From Bog-473 sp963730395 (GTDB taxonomy: Bacteria > Actinomycetota > Acidimicrobiia > Acidimicrobiales > RAAP-2): DNA of 64,000 nucleotides. The translations under genes and the position numbers were made by a program. Below the pieces are notes generated by a model. It was given only the letters and a program-made list of their open reading frames with translations. It had not been told where the DNA came from and made no database searches. Shown here one piece after another: positions 34,060-43,935 of this stretch; the first letter of the stretch is position 1; the number at the start of each line of letters is the position of its first letter. Location of the stretch: contig CAVSSK010000021.1 of the NCBI GenBank assembly GCA_963730395.1, positions 372,001 to 436,000 on the forward strand, given 5' to 3'.

Positions 34060-35799
34060 GTGCTGCGCATCCGGTCGCTCGGGACGGTCCCGTACCACGA
34101 GGCGTCCACGCTGCAGCACGCGCTGGCCGCCGAGGCCGACGACGACTACCTCCTGCTCCTCGAACACCCGCACACCTACACACTCGGGGCCCATGCAGAC
34201 GAGCGCCACGTGCTGGTCGACCCGGCGCTCGTGCATGCCACGCTCGAGCACACTGACCGCGGCGGCGACGTCACGTACCACGGCCCGGGCCAGCTGGTGG
34301 CCTACCCGATCGTCACCGTGCCAGACGACCCCGCGTCGGGTCCCCAGCATGTGCACCGCCTGGAGCGGGTGGTGATCGAAACCTTGGCCGACCTCGGGGT
34401 GGCCGGCGCCAGCCGTGTCGACACGTACCCCGGCGTCTGGATCGACGCCGACGGACCCAACCCGAGGAAGATCGCGGCCATCGGGGTGCGGACCATGCGG
34501 GTCGGCCCGGGTCGCCGCCGCACCCTCCACGGCATGGCCCTCAACGTCACCTCGGACCTCGCGATGTTCGGGCACATCGTGCCGTGCGGCATCGCCGACC
34601 GGGGGGTGACCTCCCTGCAGGCCGAGGGAGTCGACGTGACGATGGACGCCGCCATCGACGCCTTCGCGGCCAGGGCGGCCGCCGTGTTCGGCGACGGTGA
34701 CGTGGACCGCCAGGACGTCGTGACCGGCATCGCTGCGCCGGGCGCAGGCGAGCGCCCTCTGCTCCGTCGGCTCCGGCAGGCCGGCGTGGTGCCCGAAGAA
34801 GGGCTCGACATCGGGGTGCGCAAGCCGTCGTGGGTCCGGGTGCCCGTACGCATCGGCAGGGGCTACCGCGAGCTCGGGACGACCGTCCACGACCTCGGTC
34901 TCGTCACCGTGTGCGAGGAGGCCGGGTGCCCGAACATCTACGAGTGCTGGGCGGACGGCACCGCGACCTTCATGATCAACGGCGAGCGCTGCACGCGGGC
35001 GTGCGGCTTCTGCCAGGTGGACACGCGGCACCCGCTTCCGTTGTCGCCTGACGAGCCGGAGCGAGTCGCCCGCGCCGTCGAGCGTATGAGGCTCGGCCAT
35101 GCCGTGGTCACCTGCGTTGCCCGCGACGATCTGGCCGACGGGGGTGCAACCGCCATGGCGCAGACCATCAGGGCGATCCGGGACCGGACGCCCGCCTCGA
35201 CCGTGGAGGTCCTGATCTCCGACTGCAAGGGAGACGTGGGGTCCCTCGACATCATCTTCGAGGCCCGGCCCGACGTGCTCAACCACAACATCGAGACCGT
35301 CGCCCGGCTCCAGCGCGCGGTGCGTCCCTCGGCGGGATACGCGCGGAGCCTGGGCGTGCTCGCCCGGGCGCGACAGGCGGGACTGCGCACCAAGTCGGGC
35401 CTGATGGTGGGGCTGGGCGAGCGGGAGGAGGAAGTGGTCGCCACGATGGCCGATCTGCGCTCGGTCGGCGTGTCCATCGTCACGGTCGGGCAGTACCTAC
35501 GCCCGAGCCGCGACCACCTCCCCGTCTCCCGCTACTGGACACCCGAGGAGTTCGACCGCCTGCGCCGGGCCGGGGCCGAGCTCGGTGTGGCCCACGTCGA
35601 GGCGTCGCCTCTGACCCGCTCGAGCTACCACGCCCGGGAGGCCGTCGCCACCCGCGACCGGCGTGCCCGTGGCAGTGCGCGCCGGGACGTAAGTCGCTCG
35701 ACGAGACGGACGGCCTCGAGGGAACTCACCCCGGGACGGCAGCTCCCATCATGGAAGGTCGAGTCCGGGTGGCCTACCCCGAGACTTCCGCGGGTCTGA
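34060..35799 (+). CDS. lipB-lipA: LipB-LipA fusion: octanoyltransferase plus lipoyl synthase
   Basis: One open frame of 579 codons encodes both steps of lipoate assembly. Residues ~1-215 are LipB (HPHTYTLGAHAD, RGGDVTYHGPGQL, catalytic Lys in PNPRKIAAIGVR, Cys in IVPCGIADRGVTS). Residues ~235-530 are LipA: auxiliary-cluster CEEAGCPNIYEC, radical-SAM CTRACGFC, and terminal RSSYHARE. No stop, ATG or clear ribosome site separates them; separate starts would need a weak internal GTG. The last ~50 residues are Arg/Thr-rich and may be read-through after an indel, because the next frame gives a stop at 35694. Start is GTG 34060 after TGAGGA. Confidence 0.85.
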   Translation: MLRIRSLGTVPYHEASTLQHALAAEADDDYLLLLEHPHTYTLGAHADERHVLVDPALVHATLEHTDRGGDVTYHGPGQLVAYPIVTVPDDPASGPQHVHRLERVVIETLADLGVAGASRVDTYPGVWIDADGPNPRKIAAIGVRTMRVGPGRRRTLHGMALNVTSDLAMFGHIVPCGIADRGVTSLQAEGVDVTMDAAIDAFAARAAAVFGDGDVDRQDVVTGIAAPGAGERPLLRRLRQAGVVPEEGLDIGVRKPSWVRVPVRIGRGYRELGTTVHDLGLVTVCEEAGCPNIYECWADGTATFMINGERCTRACGFCQVDTRHPLPLSPDEPERVARAVERMRLGHAVVTCVARDDLADGGATAMAQTIRAIRDRTPASTVEVLISDCKGDVGSLDIIFEARPDVLNHNIETVARLQRAVRPSAGYARSLGVLARARQAGLRTKSGLMVGLGEREEEVVATMADLRSVGVSIVTVGQYLRPSRDHLPVSRYWTPEEFDRLRRAGAELGVAHVEASPLTRSSYHAREAVATRDRRARGSARRDVSRSTRRTASRELTPGRQLPSWKVESGWPTPRLPRV

Positions 35800-37468
35800 C
35801 GCTCTCCGCCGGAACGATGACGACGAACCCGTCCGTCGACGTCTTCCGGTAAGGCACTCCGTGGGCGGTGAGCCAACCCACAAGAGCCGGCTCGGTGACG
35901 GTGCCAGGCTCGATATCAGACACCGACCCAAGTTGCGCTGCGTCCGCTGCGACTGATGCGTCCGGCACGAAAATCCAAGCTACGTTCTTCTCCGAGGCAT
36001 TCGATGCTCCGGGTGGATTGCGGTTCTCACCGAGCGAGAGCGCCGTCACTTCGCTGTTGGAGATGAAGGTCAGATTGTTGGCCACCAGTAGCCCGCATAC
36101 GCGTGTGTGATCCCAAGGCGTTTCAGCTGGTCGGCAAGGCGGCTCACGGCGTGGTTGGGGTTTGCAGCGAACGACGTGAGCTCGCTCGGTGTCCTTATCG
36201 CTCCATAGCCATCGTTGAAAGCGACCAACGTGGAGGCGCAAGCCAAGACGAGAAGAGCAGAGCCCAGCCATGTGGCGATCGGGGGGCGCACCATCTGCCA
36301 GAGCCCGCCGGCGATGATGAGGGAGAGGATCGGCGTGAGGGAGATGCCGTAGCGTCCGTCGTTCCAGAACCACGAGGTGGGGAACGCTGCATAGAGGAAG
36401 GGATACAAGGCCAGGGTGAGAAGACAGGACCCACGCGCCCGGACGCCTCAGGGCCAGGAGGATCGCGCACGCCATGACGAAAACGACGACGAGCGAGTAG
36501 ACGATCACGCCGACCGCATGTCCTCCTTCCCATAGGCCGACGCCCTCCACCCTCAGTCCGAGAATCATGGGAAGCACGTGGGTGAAGAATGTGTCGAGCC
36601 TGGAGAGATACGAAACGGGCGACGGAGGGATGCCGGTGCCGCTCGACGAGGTCGAGACGGCCCAGACCCAGGGGAGCATTCCCAACAAGGCGGTGCCGAC
36701 GGCAACGGCGAGCCTCGCCACCACCTCCGAGGCTGACCGCACTCTCAAGGTCGTCGCGACCATCACGATGGCCGGGATGGCGAAGTAGACGATCTCGGGG
36801 GAGGCCCAGAAGCCGACTCCTCCAGCCGCACCGATGATGGCCCAATCGATGAGCCGGTCGTTGCCCTCGTCCCGAGAGCGCTGGGCGATACGAAGCGACT
36901 GGAGCACGAGGACGAGGCCGAGAACCAGACAGACCTCGTGATATCCGTACTCCCTCGTCGAATTCCAGAGTGTGGATTCGGACCAGATCCAGCTCAGTAC
37001 CGCTGCAACGACCGCGGCGGCAGGTTGGAACAAACGAATTCCGATCCGCCAGACGAGGATCGAACCAACAAGAGCCAGGACGGCCGGGGTGGCGTTGAGG
37101 ACGAACGGCGACTGGCCGAAGATCAGGAAGTTGAGCGCCAGAACGTAGGGCTCCACGCCTCCGTAGCTCTGTCCCCAGCAAAATGCGTAGAAGTGGCCTT
37201 GAAGGATCTGGTGCGCCACAAGTCCCGGGGTGGCCTCGTCCGAGCTGATGGGGGCGTGTCCGAGTATCCACACCCTGAGAAGGGCTCCGCCGATCACAAG
37301 TGTCCCCAAGACGATGACCGCGGCGTACGCGCCCCAAGACCGGGAGCGAGCGAACCCTAGAGGACGTGGTTTGGCATGCTTCGCCCGCGTTCTGTCCGGA
37401 GCAGCGTGCAGTGAGTCTGTGGAGGTTCCCTCAGGGGGCAATCTCGCCCCGCCCCGGACGCTCCGCAT
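35774..37468 (-). CDS. GT-C-type membrane glycosyltransferase-like protein, two frameshifts
   Basis: A multipass membrane protein of about 560 residues. The first extracytoplasmic loop carries ISSDEATPG, an acidic pair typical of GT-C enzymes (ArnT/PMT-like), followed by YGGVEPYVLALNFLIFG and about ten hydrophobic helices. The frame breaks twice. An extra T near 36425 leads into LALYPFLYAAFPTSW, and a missing G near 36084 returns to the first frame at NNLTFISNSEV. The breaks compensate each other, so an intact gene with read errors is likely. The C-terminal ~120 residues are soluble. Start is uncertain: ATG 37468 is used; ATG 37517 in another frame has TAGAAT 6 bases upstream. Confidence 0.65.
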   Translation of the reverse strand: MRSVRGGARLPPEGTSTDSLHAAPDRTRAKHAKPRPLGFARSRSWGAYAAVIVLGTLVIGGALLRVWILGHAPISSDEATPGLVAHQILQGHFYAFCWGQSYGGVEPYVLALNFLIFGQSPFVLNATPAVLALVGSILVWRIGIRLFQPAAAVVAAVLSWIWSESTLWNSTREYGYHEVCLVLGLVLVLQSLRIAQRSRDEGNDRLIDWAIIGAAGGVGFWASPEIVYFAIPAIVMVATTLRVRSASEVVARLAVAVGTALLGMLPWVWAVSTSSSGTGIPPSPVSYLSRLDTFFTHVLPMILGLRVEGVGLWEGGHAVGVIVYSLVVVFVMACAILLALRRPGAWVLSSHPGLVSLPLCSVPHLVVLERRTLRHLPHADPLPHHRRRALADGAPPDRHMAGLCSSRLGLRLHVGRFQRWLWSDKDTERAHVVRCKPQPRREPPCRPAETPWDHTRVCGLLVANNLTFISNSEVTALSLGENRNPPGASNASEKNVAWIFVPDASVAADAAQLGSVSDIEPGTVTEPALVGWLTAHGVPYRKTSTDGFVVIVPAESVRPAEVSG

Positions 37469-37526
37469 CGGTCGGGCCCTCCACGAGGCAGACGCACATT
37501 TCCTCGCGATGGGGCATCCGTAGATT

Positions 37527-38301
37527 CTAGAGATGAGCGTCCGGCGCGCTCCGACCAGCGCGGCGCCGGCGCAGTACGGCCGGCGTGGCCACGGCTGAGG
37601 CGAGGATGACGACTGCCGAGCAGCGACGCCGACGGACCCCACTGAAATGCCTTTCTCGGCTCCGCACAGGGAGCGTGGCCGTCCCGCCCGGGGCGGCCGC
37701 CATCGCGGCCCGCTGGGCCCGGGCGATCCCCGCCGCGTCGGCCTGCGTGATCGGCTCCGCGTTGCCCGACGCCGCCGAGAAGAACGACAGCAGCGTCACG
37801 TAGACGCCGACCCGCAGGGTGACCGCCTGGCCGACGCCGGCCTGGGTGGTCGACGCGAAGTAGGTCGTCCGGTGCGCCCCCCGGACCCCGGGCAGCGGGC
37901 CGGAGCTCACGATCTCTCCGGAGTCGAGCGAGTGCTGCGCAGCTTGCAGGAAGACCTGCGCACCCACCAGGGAGGGGAAGCGGACCAGCAGGTCCTGCAC
38001 CTCGTTGGCCCCGCCGACGTCGCTCCAGGCGCGCTCGTAGGTCGAGTTCGTCTTCGCCAGGGTGGCCAGCGCGGTTGAGGCCGCCGCCGGGTCGGGGGAG
38101 CTCGATGCGAACCGGGACGCGTCCAGCGGACCCTCGGAGGTGACCGAGTAGCCGGGGCCGAGGTCGGGGATGACCACCGTGGCGAGTGGGGGCGGGCGCT
38201 TCGACGCGCCGACGGGGCCGGGCAGGGCCAGGAGCCCCGCACAGCACGAGCGCCGAGGCGACCCCGCACCAGGCCAGGGGCCGGGCCCGGGTCGCCCTCA
38301 C
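37527..38301 (-). CDS. Secreted or membrane-anchored protein of unknown function, one frameshift
   Basis: About 255 residues. The N terminus (VRATRARPLAWCGVASALVL) is a signal-peptide-like hydrophobic segment starting at GTG 38301, which overlaps the metH stop (GTGA). An extra G in a GGGG run near 38236 shifts the frame; after it LLALPGPVGASKRPP leads into VVIPDLGPGYSV. The body has a domain (LVRFPSLVGAQVFLQAAQHSLD; GVRGAHRTTYFAS) of a type seen in actinobacterial exported proteins. The C terminus has a hydrophobic helix between Arg-rich flanks. I do not recognise a function. Confidence 0.6.
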
Positions 38302-41300
38302 GCGATGAAGTACTTGGCCTCTGGGTGGTGGCAGATGATGGCGTCGGTCGTCTGCTCGGGGTTGAGCTGGAATCCCTCGCTGACCGTGACGCCGATGCGG
38401 TCCCCTCCGAGCAATTCGACCACCTTGGCGTTGTCCGTGAGGTCCGGGCAGGCCGGGTAGCCCCACGAGTAGCGGCCTCCCCGGTAGGCCTGGCGGAACA
38501 GGCCGGTGAGAGTAGGGCCGTCCTCGCCTGCGAAGCCGAGCTCCTCGCGGATCCGTCGGTGCCAGTACTCGGCCGTCGCTTCGGCCATCTCGACGCTGAG
38601 GCCGTGCAGGAAGAGGTAGCTCTGGTACTCGTTCTCGGCGAACAGGCGCGCCGTCTCCTCCGAGGCCCGCGCGCCGATGGTGCACAGCATGAAGCTGGCG
38701 AAGTCCTCCTCGCCCGAGCCGGACGGGCGGAAGAAGTCGGCGATGCAGAGCCAGGGCTCCTTGCGCTGGCGCGGGAAGGTGAAGCGCATCCACTCCGACG
38801 ACCGCGACTCGTCCTTCCAGATGACGAGGTCGTTGCCCTCGGCATTGGCGGCGAAGTGGCCGTAGGCCACCGACGGCACCAGGAGGTCGGCCTCCTTGGC
38901 CTTGCTGAGCTGCTCGCGCAGGGTCGCCTTGACCCGGTCCTTGAACTCAGCGTCGTTCTCGCCGTCCTCGGGCCGGAAGCCCCACTGGTTGCGGAAGAGC
39001 GCCGTGAGGTTCAGGTACTCGGCGACCTCGTCCAGCGGGATGCCCACCGCCACCCGGCTGCCCACGAAGGGTGGCGTGAACAGCGCGTTGTCGGCCGCCA
39101 CATCGGATCGCGCGGGCTGGCCCTCTACCGGCGTGGTTTCCTGGTCGTCGAGCCGGCTGCGCCGAGGGACGTTCTTCTCGGAGATCTCGCGCCCGAAGTC
39201 CGGGTCGTCCTCACCGCTGCGCTTCAGCTCCACCAGGCGGTCCATGGTCCGCAGGCCCTCGAAGGCGTCGCGCCCGTAGAAGAGCCGCCCGTGGTAGACC
39301 TCGCGCAGGTCGCGCTCGACGTAGGTGCGGGTCAGCGCGGCCCCACCCAGCAGGACCGGGATCGCCGAGAGATCGCGGTCGTTGAGCTCGACCAGGTTCT
39401 CGCGCATGATGAGCGTCGACTTGACGAGCAGGCCGCTCATGCCGATGGCGTCCGCCCTGTGCTCCTCGGCCGCCGCGATCAACTCGTTGATCCCGATCTT
39501 GATCCCGAGGTTGACCACCTCGTAGCCGTTGTTGGTCAGGATGATGTCGACCAGGTTCTTCCCGATGTCGTGCACGTCGCCCTTGACCGTCGCCAGCACG
39601 ACGGTGCCCTTGCCGCCCTGGTCGGCCTTCTCCATGTGCGGCTCGAGGAAGGCGACCGCGGCCTTCATCGTCTCGGCCGACTGCAGGACGAAGGGCAGCT
39701 GCATCTCGCCCGAGGCGAAGCGCTCCCCGACGACCTTCATGCCCTCCAGCAGGATGTCGTTCACGATGGCGAGCGCCCCGAGCCCGGACTCGAGCGCCTC
39801 GGTGAGGTCACCGTCGAGCCCGTTGCGGTTGCCGTCGATGATGCGCTGGGCCAGCCGGCGGTCGACCGGCCAGTCGAGGTGCTCGTCGGCCGCGCCGGCG
39901 TTGACCTTGACGCCCTCGAACAGGGCGAGCAGCTCCTGCAGCGGGTCGTAGTCGTCGGTGCGGCGGTTGTAGACGAGGTCGAGGCACACCTCCTTGGCCC
40001 GCTCGTCGATGCGCGACAGGGGGAGGATCTTCGACGCGTGCACGATGGCCGAGTCGAGCCCGGCCTCCACGCACTCGTGCAGGAACACCGAATTGAGCAC
40101 CTGGCGGGCGGCGGGGTTGAGGCCGAACGACACGTTGGAGAGCCCGAGGATGGTGGAGACCCCGGGCAGTTCCGACTTGATGGCACGGATGCCCTCGATG
40201 GTCTCGATGCCGTCGTTGCGGCTCTCCTCCATTCCGGTCGACAGCGGCAGCGCGAGCGGGTCGAAGAGCAGGTCCTCGGGCGCCAGCCCGTAGCGCCCGA
40301 CCGCGATGTCGCGGATGTTGCGGGCGGCTCGGAGCTTCCACTCCGCCGTTCGGGCCTGGCCCTCCTCGTCGATGCAGGTGCAGACGACGGCGGCGCCGAA
40401 CTCGCGGGCCAGCCGCAGGAAGGTGTCGAGCCGGGTGCCGGGCTCGTCGCCCTCCTCGAGGTTGACCGAGTTGAGGATCGGCCGGCCGCCGATCCACTCC
40501 AGCGCGGCCCGTACGACGGGGCCCTCGGTCGAGTCGACCATGAGCGGCACGCTGGACTGGGTGCAGAGCCGGCTGGCCACCTCGGTCATGTCCGCCACAC
40601 CGTCGGCGCCCGTGTAGTCGACGCAGACGTCGATCAGGTGGGAGCCCTCCTTGACCTGGTCGCGGGCCATGGCGACGCAGGTGTCCCAGTCGCCCTCCAG
40701 CATCGCCTCCCGGAAGGCCTTGGAGCCGTTGGCGTTGGTGCGCTCGCCGACGACGAGGAAGGAGGTGTCCTGGCGGAAGGGGGCGGAGGTGTAGATGGAA
40801 GCCGCAGCCGGCTCGTGCACGGGCGCCCGCGCGCGGGGACGGCGTCGGCACAGCGCGCCACGACGGCGGCCAGGTGGGCCGGGGTCGTCCCGCAGCATCC
40901 GCCCACGGCGGAGACGCCGAACTCGGTCACGAAGCGGTGCAGGTGGTCCGCCAGGTCGTCGGGCGTCAAGTCGTAGTGCATCTTGCCGTCGACCACCGAC
41001 GGGAGGCCCGCGTTGGGGACGCAGGCGATGGGGACGCGGCTGGCCGACGAGAGGTGGCGCAGCGCCTCGCTCATCTCCACGGGGCCGGTGGCGCAGTTCA
41101 GGCCGACCACGTCGACTTGCATCGCGTCGAGCACGGTGAGCGCGGCGCCCACCTCGGTGCCCGGCAGCATGCGGCCGGTCAGTTCGATCGTCACCTGAGC
41201 CTGCAAGGGCACCTGGCGCCCGAGTGCCACCATGGCGCGCCGAGCGCCGTTGACGGCGGCCTTGACCGAGAGGAGATCGAACTGCGTCTCGATCAGGAGT

Positions 41301-41809
41301 AGGTCGACGCCGCCCTCGAGGAGGCCGAGCGCCTGCTCCTCGTAGGCGTCACGGAATTCTGCGTAGGAGATGTGCCCGAGCGTGGGGAACTTGGTGCCCG
41401 GGCCCATGGAGCCGGCAACCCAGCGGGGGCGCTCGGGCGTCGAGAACTCGTCCCGCACGGCGCAGGCGAGCTCGGCCGCACGCCGGGTGAGGTCACGTGC
41501 CTGGTCTCCGAGCCCGTACTCGGCCAGCACCACGGAGGTCGAGCCGAAGGTGTCGGTCTCGACGACGTCGCAGCCCGCCTCGTAGAAGGAGCGGTGGACC
41601 TGGGCCACCAGGTCCGGGCGCGTCTCGACGAGCCACTCGTTGCACCCCTCGAGCTCGGGCCCGCCGAAGTCGTCGGGCCCGAGGCCGAGCAGCTGCAGGT
41701 TCGTGCCCATCGCACCGTCGAAGATGACGACGCGCTCGCGCAATGCCTGCAGGTAGGGGGATGCGGACGGGTCGAGCCGGCCGAGGAGTTCAGGGGAGGG
41801 TGCCACCAC
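38298..41809 (-). CDS. metH: Cobalamin-dependent methionine synthase MetH, one frameshift
   Basis: A ~1170-residue MetH with all four modules. The homocysteine domain has zinc Cys in GLNCATGP and VGGCCGTTP. The methyltetrahydrofolate domain has VVGERTNANGSKAFRE and LGLSNVSFGLNP. The B12 domain has GDVHDIGKN, supplying the axial His. The AdoMet reactivation domain has YRGGRYSWGYPACPD. A missing base near 40830, in a CGCGCG tract, separates the homocysteine module from the rest; both sides are intact. I place the start at GTG 41809, 6 bases after TATCCT, giving VVAPSPELLGRL. It is divergent from the cobalamin adenosyltransferase gene. Confidence 0.92.
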
Positions 41810-41815
41810 CCCCAC

Positions 41816-41821
41816 AGGATA
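41816..41821 (-). promoter_or_regulatory. -10 hexamer of a probable leaderless promoter (metH)
   Basis: Minus-strand TATCCT lies 6 bases before GTG 41809. There is no room for a B12 or SAM riboswitch between metH and the divergent gene at 41871. Confidence 0.45.
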
Positions 41822-41856
41822 CCGGTGCCCTCGAGGGTTTGAGTAATGCACGCCAG

Positions 41857-41862
41857 TAGCAT
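41857..41862 (+). promoter_or_regulatory. -10 hexamer of a probable leaderless promoter (adenosyltransferase)
   Basis: TAGCAT lies 8 bases before the GTG at 41871. Confidence 0.45.
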
Positions 41863-41870
41863 CTCGCCTG

Positions 41871-42424
41871 GTGACGCCCAAGATCTACACCAAGAAGGGC
41901 GACGACGGGACGACTGGCCTGCTCTTCGGCGGGCGGGTCGGCAAGGACTCGTGGCGGATCGAGCTCAACGGAGTCGTCGACGAGGCCCAGGCGGCCATCG
42001 GACTCGCCCGGTCCGAGACGGCACAGGGTTCGGAAGCCAACGAGCGCTTGACGGATCTCGCTCGCGACCTCTACGTCCTCATGGCGGAGGTGGCCACCGC
42101 CCCGGAGAACCGACACAAGCTCACGCCGGGGTCGACCATGGTGAGCGGGGACATGGTGAGACGGCTCGAAAGCCGAAATCGACGACCTGCTGGCCCGCTT
42201 CGACATGCCGAGCGACTTCACCATCCCCGGAGAGAACCGGGTCGCGGCCGGGCTCGACTTGGCCCGGACTATCGTGCGGCGTGCCGAGAGGGTGGCCGTG
42301 GCGGAGCCGAATCGAGGGCTCCCTGGTGATGGCGTACCTGAACCGGCTGTCGGACCTGCTGTGGGCAATGGCGCGCTGGCAGGAAGGTCCGGAGCACCGA
42401 TTGTCCAAGAGAGTGGTGGAGTGA
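41871..42424 (+). CDS. Cob(I)alamin adenosyltransferase, PduO type, two frameshifts
   Basis: A ~184-residue PduO-type ATP:corrinoid adenosyltransferase, which makes the adenosylcobalamin needed by the acyl-CoA mutase at 51410. The ATP-binding N terminus KIYTKKGDDGTTGLLFGG is intact. Frame 1 breaks after MVRRLE at an extra A near 42171, the next frame carries EIDDLLARFDMPSDFTIPG and LDLARTIVRRAERVAV, and an extra A near 42312 moves to RIEGSLVMAYLNRLSDLLW. All family motifs are present in order, so an intact gene with read errors is likely. It is divergent from metH. Confidence 0.85.
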
Positions 42425-42467
42425 AACTCGTCGGCAGCATCAGGTGTGATCGGCGGGTTTGACGTAC

Positions 42468-43935
42468 ATGACCGCTGTTGCCACGGACGGCGCCCGCTCC
42501 TCGGGCGTCGCCACAGTCGAAGGAGCCGGATCGAGCACTCGGGCGCGCCACGCGGCGCCACGGGCCTTGTTGCCGGCTCAAGTCTGGGTCCTCACTTCGC
42601 TTGTGGGTTACGTCGCGCTGATCACGGTCGTCTACTGGCCCGGACAGATGGACGCAGACAGTCTCGACGAGATCCACGAGGCGGCAAGTGGGCATTTCAC
42701 GAACATTCACACCCCGATCTTGTCGGCCCTTTGGAGGGTGCCGTACCTGATGGGGATCCAAAGCCCCGGCTGGGTCCTCGCAGTGGGGCTGTTGGTCATG
42801 CTCGTCGGCCTGTACCTCGTCCTGCGCGTCCGGTTCGGTCGTGTCGTTTCGACAGGGGTTGCCATGGTCCTCTGCGCATGGCCACCCGTGCTTTCTTGGG
42901 CGGTCCACGTTGGTCGGGACGAATGGTTCACCGCGTCCCTGCTCTGCGCGTTCGGCTTCGCCGCCCGCATGGCGCGCATGGGTCGGCACCAGCGAGCGTT
43001 CAACCTGGTCGCTGCGCTCTTCATGACATTCGTGTGCGCCGCATCGTGGCAGATTGCCGTGATCCCACTCCTGCCGTGCTTCTTCGTCCTGGCGGTCATG
43101 TTGTTGCCCCGGACGGCGCCGCACCGGGCCCTCGTGTCGTGTGGCGTTGCACTGGTGTGCTGCCTTGGCATGTACGGCGTTCAACTGGGAGCACAAAAGG
43201 CGATACACACGGCTCAGGCGTACAACCAGCAGGCCACGTTCGACTATGACCTCGCCCAGCTTTCGAAGATGGAGGGCAAGGTGCTGTTTCCCAGCGACAT
43301 GCTGAGGGAGTCACCAAGAGAGGCGATGGTCCGTTTTTCGGACCCTGAAGACGGGTGATTTCAATCAGATCGTCTTCGACAACCTCGGCACGCAACCCCC
43401 CGTGTACTTTCTGATTGACGGCAGACGAGAAGCCTCCCTTCAGCAGGCATGGATAAAGGCGATCCGCCACGACCCCACGGGCTATCTGCAGGTGCGGACC
43501 AAACTGCTGCTGGTCCAGTTGGCCATCACCCAGCCTTCGAACTGGACCTTTCAGGTGCCGCCTGATCCTCCCGGTTTCAACCCTCTCGCAAGAGCGCTCC
43601 AAGACACCGGCATTCGCTATCTCGGTCTCTTCTCGTCCGACCAGAACCTTTGGGGTGACGTCCTGTACTCGGTGTGGTTCTACTTGCTCGTCTCCATCGC
43701 GGCAGTGCCGATACTGCTTTGGCGGCGGGGTCCCGGCGACGGTGTCGTCGCCGGACTGGCGGTGTCAGCCGTGTTGCTCACTTTGGCGATCTGGTTCACC
43801 ATCCCGGCCATGAACTATCGCTACAGCTACGGGATCGTCGTCACCGGGTGTGCAATTGCCCCGGTGTTATGGCCACGACGCCGAGATGTTGCCCCGGGAG
43901 CCCTGGAATCGGGGAGGGGCCGTTCACAGCCTTAG
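42468..43935 (+). CDS. Multipass membrane protein, GT-C-like, one frameshift
   Basis: A ~490-residue membrane protein with roughly ten helices. After the first helix a loop reads PGQMDADSLDEIHEAASGHF, an acidic loop at the place where GT-C glycosyltransferases keep their catalytic Asp, followed by HTPILSALWRVPY. A run of five T near 43336 has one base too many. The following frame continues TGDFNQIVFDNLGTQPPVYFLIDG and four more helices, ending in an Arg-rich tail. It overlaps the GT2 gene by 4 bases tail to tail. TTG 42459 is an alternative start. Substrate is unknown. Confidence 0.65.

Noticed and set aside
34680..34850. Separate lipA start at an internal GTG
   Set aside because: The GTG codons near 34785 have no convincing ribosome site or TANNNT box, and no stop ends lipB before them, so a fusion is the simpler reading.
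38325..40976. A plus-strand open frame of about 880 codons opposite metH
   Set aside because: Antisense to well-supported MetH domains; no domain in the translated product.
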